Shown piece after piece: positions 8,572 to 16,398 of a stretch of DNA of 64,000 nt. The stretch's first letter is position 1. Every line of letters begins with the position of its first letter. The notes beneath the pieces are model-generated. The model saw only the letters and a list, made by a program, of their open reading frames with translations, had not been told where the DNA came from and did no database searches. The stretch comes from Gordonia humi (GTDB lineage: Bacteria; Actinomycetota; Actinomycetes; Mycobacteriales; Mycobacteriaceae). The position numbers were made by a program, and so were the translations under genes. The stretch lies in contig NZ_JACIFP010000001.1 of assembly GCF_014197435.1 (NCBI RefSeq), forward strand, positions 434,001 to 498,000, read 5' to 3'.

Positions 8572-9684
8572 TCATACCTCCATCAGGTCGGCGATGCGGA
8601 CGCGGTGCGCGGTGGGCGCGCCCAGGACGATGGTCGACACGGTGGCCCGTCGAAGATACAGATGCGCATCGCATTCCCAGGTGTAGCCGATGCCGCCGTG
8701 GAACTGAACGTTCTCGCGACTCGACTTCGCGTACGCGGTGGCACACCAGGCAGCGGCGGCAGAGGTGGCGATCGCACCTTCCGGATCACCGTCGGCGAGC
8801 AGCGCCGCAGCGTAGAACGCGGCCGAGCGACCGGACTCGATCTGCACCAACAGGTCCGCGCACCGATGCTTGATCGCCTGAAACGACCCGATCGGACGCT
8901 CGAACTGCACGCGGATCTTCGCGTACTCCACGGTCATGTCCAGCGCTGCGGACGCACCGCCGATCTGCTCGGCCGCGAATGCGGCCGTGGCGAGGTCGCC
9001 GGCACGGGCGATCGCATCGGCGTCGCCGGTGTCGATCCGGGTCGCCGCCGCGTCGGTGAACTCGACCGACGCCACCGCGCGCGTGATGTCGAGCGTCTCG
9101 ACCGGCGTGGCCCGCACACCGGACTGGTCGGCGTCGACGGCGAACAGACCCACCTCGTCACCGATGCGCGCCGCGACCAGGATCAGGCCCGCCGTCCCGC
9201 CGTCGACGACGTAACGCTTGGTGCCCGACACCGTCCACTCCGCGCCGCCGCCTCGCTCAGCCGTCGTCGCGACGTCTGTCGTGTCGAAGCCGAGGTCGGT
9301 GTCGCTGACCGCGACCGTCGCGGTCAGTGAACCGTCGGCGATCCGCGGGAGGAACGCGGCCTGCGCGGTCGTGTCCGCACAGGCGGTCAAGGCCTGCGCA
9401 GCCAACGCGACCGTCGAGAAGTACGGCCCAACGTAGAGCGCTCGCCCGAGCTCTTCCATGACGACGCCCAGCTCGACCGGCCCCATCCCGGTTCCCCCGT
9501 ACTGCTCTGGCACGGCCAGACCCTGCAAGCCCAGCTGTTCGGCCATCTGGCGCCACACCGCGGGGTCGCCCGCGGCACCGCCGTCGGCCAGTTCGCGAAC
9601 CCGCTCGGGGTTCGACTTCTCCAGAAGGAATCGCCGCACCACCTCGCGCAGCTGGTCGTGTTCCTCGGACCATCCGGTGATCAT
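8572..9684 (-). CDS. Acyl-CoA dehydrogenase, smaller FadE-type subunit
   Basis: A 370-residue FadE-like protein: N-terminal EEHDQLREVVRRFLLEKSNPERV, VPEQYGGTGMGPVELGVVMEELGRAL, then C-terminal EYAKIRVQFERPIGSFQAIKHRCADLLVQIESG and FHGGIGYTWECDAHLYLRRATVST. The middle beta-domain lacks a clear SEPxAGSD flavin segment, which fits the partner-subunit class. It is first in the operon, with GGAGG 8 bases before its ATG and operator C about 55 bases upstream. It probably forms a mixed tetramer with the protein of the overlapping gene downstream. Confidence 0.84.
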   Translation of the reverse strand: MITGWSEEHDQLREVVRRFLLEKSNPERVRELADGGAAGDPAVWRQMAEQLGLQGLAVPEQYGGTGMGPVELGVVMEELGRALYVGPYFSTVALAAQALTACADTTAQAAFLPRIADGSLTATVAVSDTDLGFDTTDVATTAERGGGAEWTVSGTKRYVVDGGTAGLILVAARIGDEVGLFAVDADQSGVRATPVETLDITRAVASVEFTDAAATRIDTGDADAIARAGDLATAAFAAEQIGGASAALDMTVEYAKIRVQFERPIGSFQAIKHRCADLLVQIESGRSAAFYAAALLADGDPEGAIATSAAAAWCATAYAKSSRENVQFHGGIGYTWECDAHLYLRRATVSTIVLGAPTAHRVRIADLMEV

Positions 9685-9738
9685 CGTCGTCCTCCGTCGC
9701 CTCGCGCGATGCGGAAACGAACATCGCGACTCGTACAG

Positions 9739-9757
9739 TTTAATCAGTTATCTGATT
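9739..9757. promoter_or_regulatory. Operator site C, best copy (TTTAATCAGTTATCTGATT)
   Basis: This is an inverted repeat, AATCAG-TTAT-CTGATT, in the 97-bp gap upstream of the FadE pair (leftward promoter). It is the most symmetrical of the nine related sites and serves as the reference sequence. Confidence 0.65.
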
Positions 9758-9781
9758 CTACAGGAAGGCAGAGACCGCGGC

Positions 9782-10399
9782 CTACGGTTCGCGACGCGCA
9801 CCGCCGAGGAACACCTCGACGATCGGCCCGACATGGTCCCCTGGGACGGCACGGGCGTGTTCGCGATCTGCGGTACGCAGCGCGAGGACATGCATCAGCA
9901 CCGCGCCGTAGAACTGCTCGACCATCGCCTGCACGGTCACCGATCGCGACAGGTCGCCCGCGTCGACGTAATGCTGAAACACCGCGGTCGCATCCGTGCG
10001 GTGACGCGCGACCACGCGGTCATAGAACTCCGCCACTGGCGGTTCATCCGTCGCCATGTCGACAGAGGCCCGGATCGTCGCCCAGCCCCCCGGATCCAGA
10101 AAATGACGCATGAGTGCCGCAGCCAGCGCCACCAGATCGGCTCGCACATCGCCGGCAAGCAACACCGCCGCGCGAGCGGACACCCGCTCGGAACGCAGCT
10201 CCAGCGCGTCCAGCAGAAGTCCTTTCTTGTCGGACCAGCGCCGATAGAGCGCCGCCTTTCCCACCCCCGCCTCGCGGGCCACACCGTCCATCGTGAAAGC
10301 CGACCATCCGCGCCGGGCGTATACGACCAGCGCGGCATCGACGATGCGACTACTGACGTCCGGATCTCGCGGTCGTCCACGACTCGCCTCATTTCCCAC
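9782..10399 (-). CDS. TetR-family transcriptional regulator
   Basis: About 205 residues. The N-terminal helix-turn-helix spans about residues 36-56 (FTMDGVAREAGVGKAALYRRW) after a basic RGRPRD leader, followed by a helical ligand-binding domain. The frame is open further upstream, but the GTG at 10399 gives the normal TetR length and starts just before RGRPRD; its ribosome site is weak, so the start is uncertain. It is divergent from the ALDH/SDR operon at 10553. The shared 150-bp gap holds a short palindrome (10479-10491) and lacks the island-wide operator, so this protein probably controls that operon and itself. The ligand is unknown. Confidence 0.83.
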   Translation of the reverse strand: MGNEASRGRPRDPDVSSRIVDAALVVYARRGWSAFTMDGVAREAGVGKAALYRRWSDKKGLLLDALELRSERVSARAAVLLAGDVRADLVALAAALMRHFLDPGGWATIRASVDMATDEPPVAEFYDRVVARHRTDATAVFQHYVDAGDLSRSVTVQAMVEQFYGAVLMHVLALRTADREHARAVPGDHVGPIVEVFLGGARREP

Positions 10400-10478
10400 A
10401 GCCTCGATTCTGACCGATGTCGACGGACGCGGCAGCAGCGGTCGACTCCTTGCGGACGAAAGTCGTTCCGTATATGTT

Positions 10479-10491
10479 TCGTGATGCACGA
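10479..10491. promoter_or_regulatory. Candidate TetR operator (TCGTGATGCACGA)
   Basis: A perfect 5-3-5 palindrome in the gap between the TetR gene and the ALDH operon, 62 bases before the ALDH start. A looser CGAAA/TTTCG pair overlaps it. Assignment to this TetR is from position only. Confidence 0.35.
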
Positions 10492-10552
10492 CATAGAGAT
10501 AACTCATTCAGCGATTCAAGTGCCGCTGAGTTCACGATCACGAGGAGTTCTG

Positions 10553-11998
10553 ATGACCGACCGAACACCACCTCCCGTCCACCTCCATATCGGAGACGCC
10601 ACTCTCGCCACCGGATCGGCCGCCGCCTATGACCACGTCGATCCCGCAACCGGAACCGTGAACGCGCAGATCCCGATGGCTGACGCCGCCGACGTCGACC
10701 GCGCGGCGATCGCCGCCCACGAAGCGTTCGACTCGTGGCGTCGAACCACTCCGCAGGAGCGCCGAGCCCTGCTGCACAGGCTCGCCGATCTCATCGACGC
10801 CAATGCCGACGAGTTCGGACGACGGGCCGCTCTCGACAACGGCACACCGGCACAGGCGGCGGCCGCCGGCGTGGCCGCGGCAGCGGAGTGGACTCGCTAC
10901 TACGCGGGCTGGGCGGACAAGCTCACCGGCGAAGTGCAGGGCGATCCCCTCAGTGAGGGAGAGTTCGCCTATTCGCTGGCTCAGCCGTACGGCGTGATCG
11001 GCATCATCATCACCTGGAACGGTCCACTGATCTCCCTCTCGATGAAGATTCCCGCCGCGGTCGCGGCGGGCAACACAGTCGTGGTCAAACCGTCCGAGAT
11101 GACCCCGTTCGCACCCGAACTGTTCGCCGAACTGGTCAAGGAGGCGGGCTTCCCTCCCGGTGTGATCAACATCCTGCCGGGCACGGCCGAAGCGGGCGCA
11201 CAGCTGGTGACCCACGACCTCGTCAAGAAGGTCTCGTTCACCGGCGGCCCGGTGACCGCCGCGAAGATCCTTCAGGCCTGCGCCCCGTCGATGAAGCCCG
11301 CAGTCCTCGAACTCGGCGGAAAGTCGGCGAACATCGTCTTCGACGATGCCGATCCGGCGGCGGTGTGCCCCCACGCCGCGATGATGTCCGTCGGCCTGCT
11401 GACCGGCCAGGGCTGCGCCTTCCCGACCCGATTGCTCGTGCAGGAGTCGATATACGACCAGATCGTCGAGGGGGTCGCCGCGGTGGCCCGGACCATCGTC
11501 ACCGGCGACCCGTTCGACGTGGACACCGTTTCCGGGCCCGTCGTCAACGAGGCCGCCGCCGATCGGATCATGGGTGTGATCGAGCGTGCGAAGAACGACG
11601 GCGCGCGCCTGGTCTGCGGCGGCCACCGCGTCGACCGCCCGGGTTTCTTCATCGAGCCCACCGTGTTCGCCGATGTCGATCCCGGATCGGAGCTCGCGCA
11701 GAACGAGGTGTTCGGTCCAGTGCTCGCGATCACGAAGTTCCGCACCGAGGCGGAGGCTATCGAGATCGCCAACTCGACCGAGTACGGGCTCTCGGGCTAC
11801 ATCCAGACGGCCGACCTGAAACGCGCGACCCGCGTCGCAGCCGAGTTGGAGACCGGCGAGGTCCTGATCAACGGTGCCGCCAATCTCGCGGCCCGACGGC
11901 CGTTCGGCGGCATCGGATTGAGCGGCACCGGCAAGGAAGGCGCCCGTGCGGGCATCGAAGAGTTCTTGCAGGTCAAGAGCGTAGCGATGGGACTGTAG
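10553..11998 (+). CDS. NAD(P)-dependent aldehyde dehydrogenase
   Basis: A 481-residue classical ALDH. Visible are IIITWNGPLISLSMKIPAAVAAGNTVVVKPSEMTP, the general base in AVLELGGKSAN (Glu253), the nucleophile in GLLTGQGCAFPT (Cys288) and the C-terminal RRPFGGIGLSGTGKEG. It converts an aldehyde to an acid in the cytosol. The ATG at 10553 has GAGGAG 5 bases upstream; the longer upstream frame crosses the TetR gene and is not used. It is followed after 3 bases by a mycofactocin-type SDR, so the pair may carry out successive alcohol and aldehyde oxidation. Probably regulated by the divergent TetR. Confidence 0.9.
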   Translation: MTDRTPPPVHLHIGDATLATGSAAAYDHVDPATGTVNAQIPMADAADVDRAAIAAHEAFDSWRRTTPQERRALLHRLADLIDANADEFGRRAALDNGTPAQAAAAGVAAAAEWTRYYAGWADKLTGEVQGDPLSEGEFAYSLAQPYGVIGIIITWNGPLISLSMKIPAAVAAGNTVVVKPSEMTPFAPELFAELVKEAGFPPGVINILPGTAEAGAQLVTHDLVKKVSFTGGPVTAAKILQACAPSMKPAVLELGGKSANIVFDDADPAAVCPHAAMMSVGLLTGQGCAFPTRLLVQESIYDQIVEGVAAVARTIVTGDPFDVDTVSGPVVNEAAADRIMGVIERAKNDGARLVCGGHRVDRPGFFIEPTVFADVDPGSELAQNEVFGPVLAITKFRTEAEAIEIANSTEYGLSGYIQTADLKRATRVAAELETGEVLINGAANLAARRPFGGIGLSGTGKEGARAGIEEFLQVKSVAMGL

Positions 11999-12001
11999 AC
12001 C

Positions 12002-12847
12002 ATGCTGAACCTCGAAGGACAGAAGCTGCCGCTCGACTCGCTCGTCGACCGGGTCGCGTTCATCACCGGCGCGGGGCGAGGCCAGGGCCGCGCCCACGCC
12101 GTGCGTCTGGCAGAACTCGGCGTCGACATCATCGGCGTCGACATCTGCGAAGACATCGCCTCATTCGACTACCCCTGCGCGTCGAGCGACGATCTGTCTG
12201 AGACCAAGCGCCTTGTCGAGGCCGCCGGACGACGGATGCACACCGGTGTCGCGGACGTCCGCGACTTCCCGACGCTGAAGGCCGTGTTCGACGCGGGTTA
12301 TGCCGAGTTCGGCAGGATCGACATCGTCATCGCGAACGCGGGCATGATCCGGTACGGTGCCGAGATCGATCCGCAACAGGAATGGCAGGACACGCTCGAC
12401 GTCATTCTGACCGGTGCGTTCAACACCGTGCGCGCCTCCATCGACGCTCTGGTCTCCGGCGGCCGCGGCGGATCGATCGTGCTGACGTCGTCGTCCGCCG
12501 GACTGAAGGGCACCGCATCGCCCGATGCCAGTCCGCAGGCGTACACCGCAGCCAAGCGCGGTCTCGTCGGCTACATGCAGACGCTGGCGAATCAGTACGC
12601 ACCGGACATGATCCGAGTCAACACCGTCCATCCGACCGGTGTCGTGTCGGGTATGACCGTGAATGACGCGATAGCGGCCAAGGCCGCCGAGGCGGGCAGC
12701 AACATCCAGGCGATGCAGAACGCGCTGCCCATCTCGATCCTCGACGCCGAGGACATCGCGAACGCGGTGGCCTTCCTCGTCTCCGACCAGGCGAAGTTCA
12801 TCACCGGCACGCAGTGGGCCCTCGACGCGGGATTCTCGGTGCGCTGA
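12002..12847 (+). CDS. Mycofactocin-coupled SDR family oxidoreductase
   Basis: A 281-residue short-chain dehydrogenase with the nucleotide site GAGRGQG (23-29), the catalytic Tyr181/Lys185 (AYTAAK) and a serine in VLTSSSAG. The N-terminal signature AFITGAGRGQGRAHAVRLAELGVDIIGVDIC plus the short insertion after it is typical of the carveol-dehydrogenase-like SDR family known to hold NAD tightly and to hand electrons to mycofactocin. It starts 3 bases after the ALDH stop with only a weak ribosome site, suggesting coupled translation. It would oxidise a secondary or cyclic alcohol; the specific substrate is unknown. The transcript ends at the hairpin that follows. Confidence 0.85.
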   Translation: MLNLEGQKLPLDSLVDRVAFITGAGRGQGRAHAVRLAELGVDIIGVDICEDIASFDYPCASSDDLSETKRLVEAAGRRMHTGVADVRDFPTLKAVFDAGYAEFGRIDIVIANAGMIRYGAEIDPQQEWQDTLDVILTGAFNTVRASIDALVSGGRGGSIVLTSSSAGLKGTASPDASPQAYTAAKRGLVGYMQTLANQYAPDMIRVNTVHPTGVVSGMTVNDAIAAKAAEAGSNIQAMQNALPISILDAEDIANAVAFLVSDQAKFITGTQWALDAGFSVR

Positions 12848-12860
12848 GTCATCACGTCAC

Positions 12861-12919
12861 AGTAGAGAAAGAGTCGGCCCGCCGCTTGACCGAGCGGTGG
12901 GCCGACTCTTTGCTCTACT
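12861..12919. terminator. Long bidirectional hairpin terminator
   Basis: AGTAGAG and AAAGAGTCGGCCC (12861-12880) pair with GGGCCGACTCTTT and CTCTACT (12899-12919) around a second GCCGC/GCGGT stem. Flanking A and T runs give U-tracts in both directions. It separates the SDR from the convergent ligase gene. Confidence 0.82.
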
Positions 12920-12927
12920 GTGTCCGG

Positions 12928-14445
12928 CTACGCCGTCGGCACGCTGTGATCTGCCTGCTCCGCGATCTTCTGCACCACGTTGCGGCGCACGAGCTTGCCG
13001 GTCACCGTGCGCGGAATCTCGTTCCAGAACCAGAAGTGATCGGGAGTCTTGCTCGACCGCAGCCCATCGCGAACGAAGGCGCGAAGCGCGTCTGCGTCGA
13101 CCGCGTGACCGGTGCGCAACACCACGGCGGCCTCGATGCGCTGCCCCCACTCCTCGTCCGGCACACCGACCACCGCGACGTCGAGGACATCGGGATGGCG
13201 CATCAGGACCTCCTCGATCTCCGCGGGCGCGATGTTCTCCGCGCCGCGGATGATCGTGTCGTCGATGCGCCCGCCGACGAACAGATAGCCGTCTGCGTCG
13301 AGGTATCCCTGGTCCCGCGTGTCGAAGTATCCGTCGGCGTCCACAGCGCGCCCGATCCCGGCGTACTCGGCGGACACCTGGTCACCGCGCACGCAGATGT
13401 GGCCTACGACGCCCGCGGGTACCGGCCGACCGTCGTCGTCGCGGACCTGCACGTCGACGGAGGGCAGGACCTGCCCGACCGATGCCAGTCGCGCGCGCAC
13501 CGCCGGGTCGTCGGACGCGAGCGCCGCCCGATGGTCGTCCGGGCCGAGAACCGCGACAGTGCTACTCGTCTCGGTCAATCCGTACGCGTTGACGAATCCG
13601 ACCTCCGGCCACACCGCCAGGGCCTTCTCGATGACCGCACCCGGCATCGGCGCACCACCGTAAGCGAGGGACGTGAGCGACGGCACCGCTCCGTCGACTC
13701 CGCCGTGCACGGCCTCGATGATCCGCGCGAGCATCGTCGGAACGACGAGCGCGTTCGTGACGCCTTCCTCCCGCACGGTCTGCAGCCACTGGTCAGGAGT
13801 GAACTGCTCGAGGGTGATCGTCCGACGACCCGCGTACAGATTGGAGATCACGTTGGCGACCGCCGCAATGTGGTACGGCGGCACACTCACCAGCGCGGCG
13901 TCGTCCGGTGCGGCGTTCATGTACTCGACGGAGCCGAGGACGTACGACACCAGATTGCTGTGCCGCAACAGCACGCCCTTCGGTTCGGACGTCGTTCCAC
14001 TCGTGTAGATCACCACTGCCGGACCGTCGTCGTCGACGGGTTCGGGCTCGGCAGCGCCGTCCTCGGCGGTGAGTTCCAGCCACTCGTCCATCGTGTGCGC
14101 GGACAGGCCGGACTCCGTCAGCAACGCCACACCCCGGTCGTCGCCGATGCCCAGCGCATTCGGATGTTTGGCGATCAACGCCTCGAGCTGTTCGGCCCCG
14201 AGACGATAGTTGAGCGGAACCAGCGGGACGCCCGCATACGATGCGGCGAACATGGCGACCGGGAAGGCCGGTCCGTTCGGGCCGAGATAGACGATCGCGT
14301 CGGCCTGAACCGCATCGACCACGGCCGCACCGGCCACGGCCCGATCACGCAGATTCGCCGCGTCGAACCCCGTCGCCCGACGGCCGACGACGATGCGCTC
14401 ACCGAATCCGTCGGCCGCCATGTCGAGAAGCATGGAGAGTCTCAC
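12928..14445 (-). CDS. Acyl-CoA ligase, AMP-binding (FadD-type)
   Basis: A 505-residue adenylate-forming enzyme that activates a carboxylic acid to acyl-CoA with ATP. Visible are the phosphate loop VIYTSGTTSEPKGV (about 145-157), the adenine motif NAYGLTETSST, the hinge GYLFVGGRIDDTIIRGAENIAPAEIEEVL, and the C-terminal catalytic lysine in PRTVTGKLVRR (Lys484). The GTG at 14445 follows GAAGGA by 7 bases and gives the usual N-terminus. It lies 13 bases after a 101-residue protein of unknown function, and both are driven by operator D. Substrate unknown; the lack of any membrane segment suggests a soluble acid. Confidence 0.88.
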   Translation of the reverse strand: MRLSMLLDMAADGFGERIVVGRRATGFDAANLRDRAVAGAAVVDAVQADAIVYLGPNGPAFPVAMFAASYAGVPLVPLNYRLGAEQLEALIAKHPNALGIGDDRGVALLTESGLSAHTMDEWLELTAEDGAAEPEPVDDDGPAVVIYTSGTTSEPKGVLLRHSNLVSYVLGSVEYMNAAPDDAALVSVPPYHIAAVANVISNLYAGRRTITLEQFTPDQWLQTVREEGVTNALVVPTMLARIIEAVHGGVDGAVPSLTSLAYGGAPMPGAVIEKALAVWPEVGFVNAYGLTETSSTVAVLGPDDHRAALASDDPAVRARLASVGQVLPSVDVQVRDDDGRPVPAGVVGHICVRGDQVSAEYAGIGRAVDADGYFDTRDQGYLDADGYLFVGGRIDDTIIRGAENIAPAEIEEVLMRHPDVLDVAVVGVPDEEWGQRIEAAVVLRTGHAVDADALRAFVRDGLRSSKTPDHFWFWNEIPRTVTGKLVRRNVVQKIAEQADHSVPTA

Positions 14446-14458
14446 GAGTACGTCCTTC

Positions 14459-14764
14459 TCAGTCCGACGTCGGCAGCGGCTTGGCCTCCGCGATGACGAG
14501 GAGTTCACCGTTCACCGCGAGCGATCCATCGCCGGCCTTGGTGCACAGGACTTCGAACTCACCGGTCGCGTCGACATATCGCTTACCGATCTGCGAGCCC
14601 TTCATCTGCTCGGGATCCGCGGTCGCCTCCGGAGCGACCTGACCCTTCTCGACCATCGGCACGCCACCGCAGGTGATCGTCACGTCGGCACCCGACAGTT
14701 TCGTCACGATCACGGTCGTGGTGTCCACGGCGCTGGCCAGCGCCAGACCCATCCGAAGTTTCAT
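14459..14764 (-). CDS. Conserved-looking 101-residue protein of unknown function
   Basis: I do not recognise a family. The 101-residue protein starts MKLRMGLALASAVDTTTVIVTKL and has two cysteines (in ITCGGVPM and VLCTKAGDG) and a predicted mostly beta pattern (GKRYVDATGEFEVLCTKAGDGSLAVNGELLVIAEAKPLP). The closing GSQIGKRYVDxxGxFEVLCTK stretch looks like a compact beta-barrel, possibly with a metal bound between the cysteines, but this is inference. GAGGAACGAAGAC precedes the ATG. It is the first gene after operator D and is followed 13 bases later by an acyl-CoA ligase, so a role with ligase substrate handling is possible. Confidence 0.65.
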   Translation of the reverse strand: MKLRMGLALASAVDTTTVIVTKLSGADVTITCGGVPMVEKGQVAPEATADPEQMKGSQIGKRYVDATGEFEVLCTKAGDGSLAVNGELLVIAEAKPLPTSD

Positions 14765-14816
14765 GTCTTCGTTCCTCGCCTTCGGCTACAGATAAAATGT
14801 TGTGGTCCATACTACA

Positions 14817-14834
14817 TTAATCAGTTAGATTAAT
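14817..14834. promoter_or_regulatory. Operator site D (TTAATCAGTTAGATTAAT)
   Basis: It contains perfect arms ATTAATC/GATTAAT around AGTTA (14816-14834) and shares TTAATCAGTTA with site C. It lies in the 77-bp gap upstream of the 101-residue gene. Confidence 0.6.
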
Positions 14835-14841
14835 GTATTGT

Positions 14842-16398
14842 TTATGGAAGGTGGAGTCGAGCTCGCAACGCCGACTTCTCGACCTTGCCCAGGGCCGTCC
14901 GCGGCAGTTCGGCCACCACCCTGATCACCGTCGGCGCCTTCTGGCGAGCCACACCGTGCGCGACGAAGAAGTCGGCGGCCTCGGTCGGTGTCAGGTCGCC
15001 GTCGCGCAGCACGACGAAGGCCGCGACAGTCTCGCCGAGCCGAGGGTCGGGCGCCGCGATCACCGCGACGTCCGCCACTCTCGGGTGCGCACCCAACACG
15101 TCCTCGACCTCCCGCGACGCGATGTTCTCACCGCCGCGGACGATGATGTCCTTCTTGCGATCGGTGATCGTCAGATACCCCTCGGCATCCAGATGCCCGA
15201 CGTCGCCGGTGCGAAACCAGCCGGCATCGAACGCCGCGTCGTCGAGAGAACCGTCCCGATACCCCGCGAACAGTTCGTCGCCCGAGGTCAGAATGTCTCC
15301 GTCCACACCGACCGGCAGGTCGAGCCCGGCGTCGTCGACGATGCGTACCCGGTTGCCCGGCTGCACGCGACCGTCAGTACCGGCCCGCTTGTCGATCGGG
15401 TCGGCTGTCGATCCCGCCGAGACGGTCGGATGCTCGCTCGATCCGTACGCGCGATACGCCACGATGCCCGCCGCGTCCGCCCGAGCGATCAATGCTTCGG
15501 GCACCGTCGCTCCGCCCACCAGGTAGTCGCGGAGCGTCCGGAGAGAAACCGAGCCGCGATCGCGGGCGTCGAGGAAGTCCGCCAAATGCACCGGCGCCCC
15601 GCCGGTGGCCGTCACCGCGTGCTCGTCGACGAGTCCGGCGGCGCGCTCGGCGTCCCATCGATCCATCAGCACCGTCGGAGTTGCGAGCACGAGGATGCGG
15701 AGCAGCCCGTTGACACCGGCCATATGGCCCGGCGGAAACACCGCGAGGTGGCAGGTGCCCGGCCCGGCGTTGCCGGCGACGACGGGCGAGAACGTGTCGG
15801 CCAACAGCGACCGGTGCGTATGCCGGACCCCTTTCGGTGATCCAGTGGTCCCCGAGGTGTAGACGAGCAGCGCGCAGTCGTCCGGATCGCGGTCGGGCGC
15901 AACGAATGCAGCCTCGTCGGCGTGCGCGTCGGCCCAGGAGACGGCCTCATCGGGGACGTCGTCGCCGAGCACCACGACCGTCTCGACCTCGGCGAGCGCG
16001 TCGATCTCGGCCGCGGTGACCGGGCGTCGCCTGCCGAGGAACGACGACGTCAGGGCGACGACCTTCGCGCCGGAGTCACGCAGAATGAACGACAGTTCAC
16101 GCGGACCGTAGTTCGGCACGATCGGTACGATCGTGGCGCCGACGAGGATCGCGGCGGCTTGCAGCACTATTCCCTCGGACCAGTTCGGCAGTTGCAGCGC
16201 GACCACGTCACCGCGTCCGACGCCGATCGACTGCAGCCAAGCGGCGACCACACGCGCCTCCCGCCCGACGCCGCCCAATGACACGATCGCCGGGCGTTCA
16301 TCGCTGACAATCGTCACAGATGCGTCGGGATGGGCTCGGACCGCCTCCTCGACGGCGTCGCCGAGGGTGGTCGGCATCCGCGCGGCCGCAGCAGTCAT
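14842..16398 (-). CDS. Acyl-CoA ligase, AMP-binding (FadD-type)
   Basis: A 518-residue adenylate-forming ligase: phosphate loop LLVYTSGTTGSPKGV (about 175-190), YRAYGSSEHPT, hinge GYLTITDRKKDIIVRGGENIASREVEDVL, and C-terminal catalytic lysine in PRTALGKVEK (Lys505). It resembles the cyclohexanecarboxylate/medium-chain acid ligase branch. Its ATG overlaps the stop of the upstream ligase (ATGA). It is the last gene of the leftward operon enoyl-CoA hydratase > ligase > ligase under operator E. Two consecutive ligases of different sequence suggest either two acids or two stages of one pathway. Confidence 0.88.
   Translation of the reverse strand: MTAAAARMPTTLGDAVEEAVRAHPDASVTIVSDERPAIVSLGGVGREARVVAAWLQSIGVGRGDVVALQLPNWSEGIVLQAAAILVGATIVPIVPNYGPRELSFILRDSGAKVVALTSSFLGRRRPVTAAEIDALAEVETVVVLGDDVPDEAVSWADAHADEAAFVAPDRDPDDCALLVYTSGTTGSPKGVRHTHRSLLADTFSPVVAGNAGPGTCHLAVFPPGHMAGVNGLLRILVLATPTVLMDRWDAERAAGLVDEHAVTATGGAPVHLADFLDARDRGSVSLRTLRDYLVGGATVPEALIARADAAGIVAYRAYGSSEHPTVSAGSTADPIDKRAGTDGRVQPGNRVRIVDDAGLDLPVGVDGDILTSGDELFAGYRDGSLDDAAFDAGWFRTGDVGHLDAEGYLTITDRKKDIIVRGGENIASREVEDVLGAHPRVADVAVIAAPDPRLGETVAAFVVLRDGDLTPTEAADFFVAHGVARQKAPTVIRVVAELPRTALGKVEKSALRARLHLP

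Noticed and set aside
9458..10552. Upstream part of the 846-codon frame ending in the ALDH
   Set aside because: It crosses the FadE and TetR genes on the other strand; the ALDH starts at 10553 with GAGGAG upstream.
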